Source: Blastobasis lacticolella
Taxonomy: Eukaryota; Arthropoda; Insecta; Lepidoptera; Blastobasidae
Direction of reading: 5' to 3'
Assembly: GCA_905147135.1 (NCBI GenBank)
Contig: LR990044.1
Span: 8,374,122 to 8,438,121 of the forward strand
Length of the DNA: 64,000 nucleotides
Shown here: positions 45,566 to 55,400 of the stretch, piece by piece
Numbering within the stretch: position 1 is the first letter of the stretch
How the letters are laid out: every line of letters begins with the position of its first letter
Position numbers and translations under genes: made by a program
Notes under the pieces: model-generated
Database searches by the model: none
The model's input: the letters and a program-made list of their open reading frames with translations, nothing else
What the model was told of the DNA's origin: nothing

Positions 45566-45826
45566 ATGGCCTACTTTCATTGCATCGTACCAAAGGCTTG
45601 GGACTCTATTCCTGAGTTTTTTATCGATTTGCTCGTCCATTTCTATCTGGAAGAGCATTGGAAACTTTATCACACTCTCTTCGGACTATCAGTGACCCAC
45701 GACGGTATCTCAGCGGTTTCTCAAAGTTACCAGGATACTGCCGTATGGTTCAAGATCATCGACGACAATGAAGATCATCCAACTTCTGAAAACTACATGA
45801 CTATTGAAGTTGCTAGGATCCAGTAA
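45566..45826 (+). CDS. Hypothetical 86-aa protein of the virus-like insert
   Basis: A single intact exon of 86 codons beginning MAYFHCIVPKAWDSIPEFF and ending before a TAA at 45824-45826. It is preceded by a well-spaced TATA box and initiator. The N-terminal half is aromatic and hydrophobic (IDLLVHFYLEEHWKLYHTLF); the rest is polar and acidic (DDNEDHPTSENYM). There is no signal peptide or cysteine pattern, so it is unlike the secreted bracovirus families. I do not recognise it. It ends 280 bp from the right terminal repeat. The promoter spacing lifts it above a chance ORF, but a short unique ORF remains uncertain. Confidence 0.5.
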   Translation: MAYFHCIVPKAWDSIPEFFIDLLVHFYLEEHWKLYHTLFGLSVTHDGISAVSQSYQDTAVWFKIIDDNEDHPTSENYMTIEVARIQ

Positions 45827-46077
45827 TCTCCTACAAGTGTCCAGTGCTAGTGTTAGAGTTAAGGGTAATGTTAATAATTTTTCCAATTGTCCAAGTCCTA
45901 GTGCTAAGTAAGTTAAGGTTAATTCTAAGGGGTTATGGTCTTAATTATATTTTTTTATAAGAATTTTCCTGTTGTTTTCTTTTAATATTTTGATGCGCAC
46001 CCTCAGAAAATTTCTAAACAATTCAACTCTGAATCAGAGTAGTCTTCTTCCTAACAGTTTCGAATTCTGCTAAGTCC

Positions 46078-46106
46078 CTAACTTTCGAGTTTGAAACACT
46101 TCCTTG
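46078..46106 (-). repeat. Right terminal inverted repeat (candidate host integration junction)
   Basis: Ends CTAACTTTCGA, then ACACTTCCTTG, and mirrors 40242-40270 (21 of 29 positions, same offsets). The next bases, AAACACAATTG, are LINE sequence in frame with the left LINE part. Confidence 0.7.
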
Positions 46107-47283
46107 AAACACAATTGCCCCAGACAAGTCCATCGTATAGTAGAATACATCCTCAATGGATTCTACCCAAAGAGAGAAAAGACGGTCGCAGTCTTCTACG
46201 ACGTCGCCAAGGCCTTCGATAAAGTCTGGCACGATGGCCTTGTTTACAAGCTGTACAAGCTTGGTCTCTCCGATCGACTCGTCCGATTAGTAGCGTCCTA
46301 TTTAAAACACCGTACCTTTCGGTTCAGACACGAAGGTACTTTGTCTTCCCCACGTCAACTGAAGGCGGGCGTCCCGCAAGGCTCTGTACTCTCTTCCCTA
46401 CTCTATATATCGTACACGAACGATATCCCCGTCCCCGACAACGGGGTGCAACTGTCCCTTTTCGCCGACGACACGGCAATCTACGCCAAAGGGCGAAGGC
46501 TACCCATGGCAAAGTTCCAAAAGGCGGTGAACAAGCTCGAAGCTTGGTTCAAACTGTGGCGCATCGAAGTGAATCCGGAGAAGAGCTCCGCGGTTTGCTT
46601 CGATGTTAAGCGCAGACGGGGTGACAGCGACCGGGATGCAAGGGAAACTAGTTCCCTGGCAGCGCGCTGTAAAATATCTAGGCGTCACGCTTGACAAAGG
46701 GCTCACTTTCCGGCCCCACGTCGAAAGAGTGTGCCGCACCGCCCGTTTCTACCTGGGTCGCCTCAACTGTATGTTGGGTCGATTCAGTAAAATGTTCCTC
46801 AGGAACAAGCGAACCCTCTACAAGGTGTGCATTCGACCGGTGTTGACATACGCCTCCCCCGTCTTCGCTCATGCGAGCTCCCACGTCATAAAACTGCAAA
46901 TTGTGCAGAACATCTTCTGCCGTAGGGCAACGGCGGCTCCATGGTACGTCCGCAATGCGGACCTACACCATGACACGGACCTGCCTACCCTGCAGCAGTT
47001 TCTTAGAACGCTCTCCGAGACCTTTTTCAAGGCCGCGGAGGAGCATCCCAATCCGCTCGTGCGAGAGGCAGCAGCCTACTCTCCCCGCCCGGTCTCCGGC
47101 CACGTGGTACGGAGACCGAGACACGTCCTCACGGATCCCCCCGACGAACTGTCAAGCGCCCTGAACCTCCTCCTGGAGGCACGGGACGACTCGACAGAGC
47201 CCCTCCCTGCCGTTTCAGCGGCCCCCGTAGGCCCCCAATCCCAACCCACAGCAGCAGGACCCCCTTCTGGGGTCTCGCTATAA
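46107..47283 (+). pseudogene. Jockey-type LINE ORF2, 3' part
   Basis: Continues the reverse transcriptase from the codon after the insertion point: HNCPRQVHRIVEYILNGF, VFYDVAKAFDKVWHDGL (motif A), KAGVPQGSVLSSLLYISYTN (motif B), LSLFADDTAIYAKGR (the FADD catalytic box), then a frame change near 46600-46660 (YLGVTLDKGLTFRPHVERVC) to the C-terminal domain and the TAA at 47281-47283. The FADD box identifies a Jockey-clade enzyme. The frame change and the breaks in the 5' part show it is inactive. Confidence 0.85.
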
Positions 47284-47600
47284 ATTCTCCAGCGTATGCT
47301 CCGTAAGGAGTGACGTTGAGCGCACCCCGTCCCTACGGGGTGTAGCATCCGATGAAACCTGAAAGGCCCTTATGGCTACAGGTGCTCCCAGGGGGTGTTT
47401 GGTACGTATGCGCCTAGGTTCTTTTGGCGAGTCGTGCATAACCAATCCGGCCGGCCGGCTGGTACTCATGAGAGTTCACCTCCTCCCTCCCAACCGCTAT
47501 ACCGGAGGGTGCCCATTTCCTTTGCGTTGGGCGCAAAAAAAACGGCGTACACCAAAGAGATTGGAAGAAGAGTGGCCCTGAAGGGTAAAATCATAGCTGT
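47284..47600 (+). mobile_element. Jockey LINE 3' untranslated region
   Basis: GC-rich sequence directly after the ORF2 stop, declining into AT-rich DNA with repeated ATCATAAAATCATAGC phrases at 47587-47625. The exact 3' end is not resolved. Confidence 0.5.
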
Positions 47601-47623
47601 CATCATAAAATCATAGCAATCAT

Positions 47624-47690
47624 AACTGACGGGTAGCATCAAAGCCTCCTTCATCTTACATGAAGGAGGCTTTGATGCTACCCGTCAGTT
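47624..47690. repeat. Perfect 31-bp hairpin, 5-nt loop
   Basis: Arms 47624-47654 (AACTGACGGGTAGCATCAAA, then GCCTCCTTCAT) and 47660-47690 are exact complements around CTTAC. No flanking duplication was seen. It could be a foldback element end or a fresh inverted duplication. Confidence 0.9.
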
Positions 47691-47699
47691 TGACAATCA

Positions 47700-48170
47700 T
47701 TTTACTTGTCAGACGCAATTGTAAACAAACAATTTCAATTTATTTATTGGTAAAATATTTTTATATTGTGTTATAGGTTTTGTAATTTTATTAAATTAGT
47801 GAAGTGCTTTGGACCACTATCATTTATGTATATTAAAACTCGTTGATTATCGACTGGCAAGAAAGTCGCTAACATTCCAATCTCTTTGGCGTACACGTTG
47901 CGGCTGCGACACCGGCGTTAAAACTGCTCATTCGAAACTCGTGTCGCTAGTGCGGTCGACGCTCGCACCGCCGCAATACATTCCACTTTGATTTGCACTC
48001 ATGCTTTTTGTTACTGAATTTAGTCCAACGTAATAAGCGCATTAGAGAGCTCTCGTTCACGAGGTGAGCAATTGTGATCGCGAGCCCCATGCAGTCAACA
48101 CTAAAAGCGGCATCAACTAGGGGGGGCCCTAAACAACTATTGATACGGAGCCCCCGGAGGGCAAGCTACG
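47700..48170. other. Intergenic, hairpin-family arm
   Basis: Contains a single arm (CGCTAACATTCCAATCTCTT, 47872-47891) of the hairpin element at 34.5 kb, and GATTTGCACTCATGCTTTTT, which resembles sequence near 36.55 kb. No gene. Confidence 0.4.
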
Positions 48171-48174
48171 CCAC

Positions 48175-48338
48175 TGAATCGTGGTTACACATGCAGTTGC
48201 ATGAATTTGCAGGTTTTCACAGGTTATCACGGCGTTTTCCCTAAAAGAGTCAATGGTACATGGCGGCAGTGGGATTCGAGCCAGGTACCTTTCGCATTGC
48301 GAGTCGGATACCGTTACCACTAGGCCACCGACGCTCCT
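48175..48338 (-). mobile_element. SINE family A, 5' half
   Basis: Reverse copy with GAATTTGCAGGTTTTCAC, a GTGGGATTCGAGCCAGGTAC B box and CCACTAGGCCACCGACGCT at the head end. The 3' half is missing. Confidence 0.7.
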
Positions 48339-48339
48339 C

Positions 48340-49430
48340 TCCCCTCCAAGCGACTTGGGTGTTTACAATTAAAATAAAAGACGAGAACTTTAGGATCCAA
48401 ATGTATTGAATACAAAACAAATCTAATAAATTGTCAGGTGGCAATTTCAAAATATTCTATATTAATAGTAAATATTAAGAGGAAACTTTATGCCCATCGC
48501 AATCGGTCGCAATGTTACAGGCTGCGACGCACCGTCTGCTATAATATCCTTACAGGTATAGATATATTACACTGCGTACTCGCATTCTGGGGCTCGATCG
48601 CAAATAAACTAACCTAAATTACATACACATTATATCAAATAGCTACGAGTGGTGTCGAGAGAAAGCCGCCCGATGTTCACCGATGGGAAACTAAACAGAT
48701 TTTTATATTGTCGACCATCAAGATAGTTCATTAGTAGGTATTCAGTTTTATTTCTAGCAATTTAGACGCTATCGTGACTAATGGTCAATAAGGCCACATC
48801 AAGACAGCTTATTCAGAAAGCTTGTAATACCCACGAGCTAGGTCATGTTTAAATCTTAGCAAGAACAAGGAACCAGGCGGGCTTCTCAGGACAGCGCACA
48901 AGAATTGCCAATTTACAAGTTTTTAAATACCTATTTCACTTTAAACATTTCATACAAATGCATAATATATTGCTATCGATTTACGGCGCTTCTAGTCCGT
49001 GCCATTCCTCACACAATATTGCTTCGCGGCAACGCCATTTTTGTGACTAACTCTCTGAGATCAGACGACCAAGGTGTGACGTGCAAAATGGCGTCCCAAT
49101 AATAATAAGTATAGGAAATAAAAAATCATCCAAAAAATATTCATAATATAGGAACGTGGCGGAAATTAAATTAGTCATTTCAATCAGCAGCAGTTTAGAA
49201 GCTACTACACAGAACAACGGAGAAACGTGTATCGCTTAGTGGAGTGGGCAATAACTAGCGTTCAGAGAGATAGAGATATAACCTACACGAAACACACTAT
49301 TGAATGATGTTTGGAATTTTTGAAGAGAAACACGGTAGAGAGAAATACAGTCAGGTGGAATTCATGAGGCAGTCTTCAGAGCAAGTTTGGTTTGTGGGCA
49401 GTATAGGTTATATCTGCGGAGTGCTGGGGT
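48340..49430. other. Downstream flank of eIF5
   Basis: Includes the eIF5 3' UTR next to 49431. No canonical AATAAA (TTTATT on this strand) was noticed in the first 300 nt, so the polyadenylation site is unresolved. No other gene. Confidence 0.4.
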
Positions 49431-52400
49431 CTATATGGCGTCGATGTCGACGTCGTCGGCACCGTCGTCGTCGTCTTGCTTCTTGGCGGGCGCGGCCGCC
49501 ACCGCCTTTATGGGCGTCGCCTTCGCGCGGTCGTCGTACTCGATCTGGAATGGAAAATGTGCCCGTTAATCTCTGTGATGGGTGAAAAGGTGGGGCAGAG
49601 GACGAACATCTTGCACCCATATGAACGTGAATTTAAACATAAGGGAAACGAGTCTCATGCGAATTAATGTGTCATGAATGATACCAGCCTAGCAGCTTGA
49701 TTGCTATGATGATAATGGATGATGATGAGTTTGTCGGGGGTATTCGGGCATATGTCGCTTACTGTAGCGTCCCGTCTGCTTATGACCTGTACTAGATTTG
49801 TTGGGTCAATATGTGCGACGCCCCTAAAAGAGCCATCAGCAAGTAAGTTCGCGATTAAATCTGACGCAGTCCGCATGACTGAGAGATCGACGGGACCCGG
49901 TATGAACATCCGGTGAATACTGCGAGCGCCATCCGTAATTCGCTCCGTGTACCGAGACTCCCAGGACAGTTCCGCCCAGGACTATCACTCCCTATCGGCC
50001 ATACGGACCGCGTCAGCTCTAATCAGGGGTCATTCGGACGCGTACTTGCGAGTGGCTCGTTCCGGCGCGCACTTCTAGACACCCACAAATCTCGTACGTC
50101 CACTAGTACTCTCCATTAGCGTGACCATCTCGAGGTAGGTCAAATCAATCAAATCAAATAATTTTTATCCAGTTTGGGTTTTACAACACTCATGAATGTC
50201 AATATACAATTAATATAAATACAATGGCATCGTCGACCCGAGCTAGTCACTTGACTGGTACCATGCGTAAAAAAATACTCCTAGCGGAGACTAGAACGCA
50301 CCAGGTACGTCAAGTGATCATTGGCCAGTGTGACCCGACCATATACGGTTCATGGTCAATGGACCCGACTGTGGTTCTGTCACTGTCCAATGTCAGAATC
50401 AGGTGTCCCCTAGCTACCTCGTACAAGTCCCTAGCACTGTCCCTCACAGTGAGCACCTCGAGGTGGGTGGGGGGTCCTACTTCGATGTCCCCTAGCTACC
50501 TCGTACATATCCCGTACATCCCCAGCACTGTCCCTCAGCCTGGCCACCTCGAGGTGGATGGGGGGTCTTACCTCGATATCCCCTAGCTACCTCGTACAAA
50601 TCCCGTACATCCCCAGCACTGTCCCTCAGCCTGGCCACCTCGAGGCGGGGGTCCTACCTTGATATCTCCTATCTACCTCGTACAAATCCTCAGCACAGTC
50701 CCTCAGAGTGACCACCTCGAGGTGGGTGGGGGTCCTACCTCGATGTCCTCTAGCTACCTCGTACAAGCCCCCAGCACAGTCCCTCAGAGTGACCACCTCG
50801 AGGCGGGTGGGGGGTGGGGGTGGGGTGTCCTACCTCGATGTCCTCCCCGGAGCCGGCCTGGCCGTCCTGGCTGTCGATCCCTAGCACTTTCCCTCAGAGT
50901 GACCACCTAGAGGCGTGGCGGGTGGGGTGGGGTGGGGGGTCCTACCTCGATGTCCTCCCCGGAGCCGGCGTGGTCGTCCTGGCTGTCGTCCTCCTCGGCG
51001 TCGGCCAGCCAGTCGAGGAAGGGCTGCGCGCGGCGCCGCACCTCCGCCGCGGACTCGCGGCTGCCGTACTTGCGCGACGGCTTCAGCGCCCACTCCACTA
51101 TCGCGCGCTCCTCCACTATGTCCTCGTCGTATAGGAGCTGGGGGGCGAGAGATGTACAGTGTTATTATAACGTTATAGAATCATTCATTTAGAGCCGATT
51201 TTTCAATCCTCAGATAAAACATATCAGTCTGATAAGTTATTATGCGACTAAAATAAAAACGTACCTATCTTCATGTATAAGTGAAGGATAACTGTTTGTT
51301 TTAATTTGGCAGTAGTTTATTTTATTAGACAGATAAATGTTATCTGAGGATTGAAAAATCGGCTCTTAATTATTTGTACAACACTCTATGCACAAAATAG
51401 GAGAAAGGTGGACTTAAAGCTTTGTAGCTTTATCTATCAGTCTGGTAACAAAACTTGCAGGCGGTACAATAAAATTACACTTACATCATCATCACAGCCC
51501 GTAACAGTCCACTGCAGGACTTAGGGCGTCTCCCACGAAAGGGGAGGTTATTGCCATAATCTCCACGCTTGGCAGGCGGGTTGGAGATCGCAGTGTTCAA
51601 ATATGATAATGGAAAATGATGCTGCCCATTTTCCATACTACGGAGACTTTTGATCTTTTGCTTCGAAAACATTAGTCGCCTTGTACGACACCCATCAGTG
51701 TAAGGGGTTGGTGCTATTCTACTCTGCCGGGCACCACACGGCCAACATACACTTACATAATTATTTACAAATTCAACTCATCATTCACTTAACGTATCAT
51801 TATAGAATCACAGTTTTTAGTGAGGCATGCTCCATCTTCGGCTGCGTCGACGCTACCCTAAGTAGAGTCAGTTCAAATGTTTGTCTTCCCGTCAGGTGAG
51901 GTGGCGGTCAAATACAATGATGAGCAAAAATAACTAACGTCCAGTTTCTGAAACGGTTGTCAATGTTAATCATCGAATAAAACTCTTTCCGTCTCTGTTT
52001 ACAACTCACCATAAATAAGGATGGCAAATTTTAATTGATGATTTACAACAGGTTAACAGACGAGAAACTGGCCGTAGGTCGATATTTCATAAACACAAGT
52101 GTTATTTTACACATTCAACCCTTCTTTACTTTGATGAATGGTACTTAAAAAAATTATATTAACTCCACAGAGCTATCATGAGACATTAAGAAAACATCGT
52201 CACTCTGCAAGTGAGCTCCTTATTTTTGCTCGTCCTGTCTGTATAACCATTCCATCTAGCAGCTACCCCACCAACCCTCACCTTCAAGCACCTTCAGCAT
52301 CAGCGCGCTATGCTTGGCGCACAGTGCGTCCAGTGCGTGCAAGGCGGCCCTTTGCGCGCGCGGGTTGGTTCGCGCGAACCGCACGAGCAGCGCGCGGTGC

Positions 52401-55400
52401 CGACGCACGTCCGCCGCCAGTTTCTTCCAACTTTATCGACAGGAAGCCTCCCTCACCCACACCTTCCCTGTCACCTTGGTGACGTCGTCGGACCATCTTG
52501 CCTTTGGTCTACCAGGGTTTTGGCAACCCCATTCCCTACATCCGTCCGTCTACGTATCTCGCTGTTCCTAGGTACAAGGATCCTCACCTTCAATATAGCC
52601 GGCACCTTCGGCATCAGCGCGCTATGCTCGGCGCACAGCGCGTCCAATGCGTGCAAAGCGGCCCTTTGCGCCCGCGGATCGGCTCGCGCGAACCGCACGA
52701 GCAACATTCGGTGCTTCCGCACGTCCGCCGCCAGCGAGCCCGCGCGGACCAGCACCTCGAAGATTACCAGCGGCGCCTTGGATTTCACTTCCAGTCTGGG
52801 GGTGGAGAATGAATTAGCTGTTGCACTTGTTAGCGACGTATCACCTAGCGGGTAAGGATGTTTTTTACGATCATTTCCGTGATCCCCCAAATCTACCAGT
52901 CATGTAAGTTGCGACGACTGTGAAAGATATAGATAGATTTGACATTTAGGGAACAACGGCAACAATCGTTGTTTCCCTACCTTTCCTATACTGCGCGGAC
53001 TTCCGCTTATCCCTACCAAATGGTTTGTATTGACAGGTACATTTCAGATAAGTTTACTATACTAATATCTCTGATGTACGAGCGAAAATGGGCCCCCAAT
53101 TCGTCTCATCGTCATCATCATCCCTATCCAATGAAATCAAAATCAGATAAACAAACAAAACACACATTTGTAATAAAAGAAAGCTGTTGATTCATGTAAT
53201 ACAAAATAAAATAGAAATTCCAATAGAGCATCAATCTAGGAGAACCCTGGTCGCCACCTCGTCCACTACTGCGCAATAACAGTCAGGTATCAGATACTAT
53301 GGGCAAAATATAGTAATCGTATTTCCTGCATGGCGACAAACTCACGGGCTTATATTGTGACTTATCTTCTTATTTCTGTGCATCGTCAACATTATCCCTA
53401 CCCAATAACCAGGCTACCAACCTCTCGGCCAGCAAAATAATTGTTATCGGATCATCCGCATGGCCATAGTCACACACGCATAGGACTTAATATTATAAGT
53501 TATCATATTTTGATTTCTGCGCATCGTAATAAAAAATCAGGCTACCAACCTCTCGGCCTCATGCAACAGATCATTGACAGCCTTAGTCCCGCTGACGTCA
53601 TTGGCGGCGGCCCGCTGCTTCAGATACGCGTAGAACAGATCCATGCGCTGCTTCTCGTTCTTCTCGCTGTCCTCGGACAGCGTCATGCACTTCGCGCCCT
53701 CGGTTAGGTCTGTGGGGACAATGGGAAGTCAGATTTATGTTTGTTAATGTTTCCGGTAGCTTATGATACCGCACTAACACATGCGAAGGTGTTTTACCCT
53801 ATCACTTAAACCAGGGAAGATATGCACTGGAACTTGCCTGATTAAACAGCTTTCAAATGAAATAAACCGGATCGAAATCAGTATGATACCCTCAGAGCAC
53901 AGACCCAGTAGAGAATCATTGTATGTCCATTATTTAGAAATGGATTCCTATCGGTAGCTGAGTTACGGATAGAGGATAATAAGGTATCCATTGTTGTGTA
54001 AAGCGACTGGTGAAAAATTTAATAATGAAGCTTAAAAGCAATCTACATGGAACTTATAGTTCCATTTCGTGTTAATGACATTACGTACAGACAAAATCAC
54101 AGGCGTGTTGTAAGAAAATGCTATAGGTACTTCCAAAGCAGAGTTTAGCCGGTAGCGCCTAGATCACTTGCGAGTTCAGCATAACCAGCCAGTCAGCCGC
54201 GCTGGTATATATACAGTGTTCTCTGCCTCCCTCCCTCGCTAGTCCGGCGGGTGCCATTTATACACTTTGCAGGCGCATAAAAAACAGACACACGCTCACG
54301 CCTGTGTCCCACAGGTGGGGTAGGTAGAGACTATGGACCGCCACTTGGCGCTAGAAGTTAAAAAAATATCTAGTACATACCCTGCATCCTCGCCCTGACG
54401 GCGGCCTCGCTGACGTCCACGGTCCAGTTGCCGTCGTCGTCGTCGTCGTCGCCCTTCTTCTTGTCGCGCTTGCTGCTGCGAGGGTGGGGCGTGGCCGGTG
54501 GCACGCCGGACTCGCTCTCCTAAGGAGACAACGTACGATAGGTATTATTATAAGTTTGTTATAGTTGTGAATGCGATCTTGGTGGTTATAACGCGATCTT
54601 AGCAAGTGACGTCACCTGTCACGTTGACATGAGCTGTCTGTTTTTATTAAGTATTCAATAAATGCTGGATGGAGATATTAGTGTGCTGCCTTTTATTTAC
54701 AAGAAACTTTACAAGGTTTTAAGACATTCGTGGTTATTCACTACACTTTCCTTTCTACTACTAAATGTCGAGGTGCAGCCGTGGGGCAGCCTTTGCGTGA
54801 GAGACATTGCAGGGGGCCTAAAAAGTGTTCCCGAATCACTATAATGTGGACGCCTTCAAGGCTAGAGTGAATAGGCTGTTCCCAGACAGGCATGCACCAT
54901 CTTCGGCCGCACCCGGTGAGATTGCGGTCAAATACTTGACTGGTTTAATTAAAAGAAAATAGAGTGATTCATATTATGATTCATATTAGAATGCCACATT
55001 TGATCCTATTTGTTGGAAAAACTGGAACTAAGTGACGATGGTTTGAATTGCCATATAAGTGCCAACAACAGCGACGCTGCAGATAAGTTTGTGACAAATC
55101 AATGTGAAACATAATTAAGAAACACTAATGTGGGCTTTGAGACCCCCTGATAAATCGATGAATTATGAATTTGTTTCATTTATTTACAGAAATTGTAACA
55201 TTACAGAAAACCATTTGGCAGCATTCGGGAAACTACGCCATACATTTTCAACGCAAATACTACTGCGTCTCAAGATAAAGTGATCATTGAGTGTTTGTCA
55301 AAATAATCCCTCTAAAAATAGCTCTGACTGTCTGTAACGCGACAAAAACACTGCACCGACTCTGATGAAATCGGTATTTAGATACTTTAGCACCGGAGGA

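Larger units (their letters stand above)
40242..46106. mobile_element. Integrated bracovirus-like circle (5,865 bp) inside the LINE
   Basis: Removing 40242-46106 with one of the AAA triplets (40239-40241 or 46107-46109) restores the LINE reading frame exactly (FHPK then HNCPRQVHRIVEYI). The ends are imperfect inverted repeats. The first 29 nt of each end match at 21 positions without gaps, including CAAGGAA and TCGAAA(C/G)TTAG at the same offset. The content differs from any LINE: a viral-ankyrin-like gene, an intron-containing small gene and two other small genes, with long AT-rich spacers. In established bracovirus biology, circles integrate into lepidopteran DNA at a host integration motif and end in imperfect inverted repeats. 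Family identity and the motif are inferred. Alternatives are another polydnavirus type or an unknown DNA transposon. Confidence 0.75.

Noticed and set aside
45348..45673. Minus-strand frames in the virus-like insert
   Set aside because: They overlap the plus-strand 86-codon gene, which has the better start and promoter.
40242..46106. Reading the insert as a self-mobile DNA transposon
   Set aside because: No transposase or integrase frame is visible, and an ankyrin gene plus a spliced small gene fit a bracovirus circle better. Kept only as the alternative.
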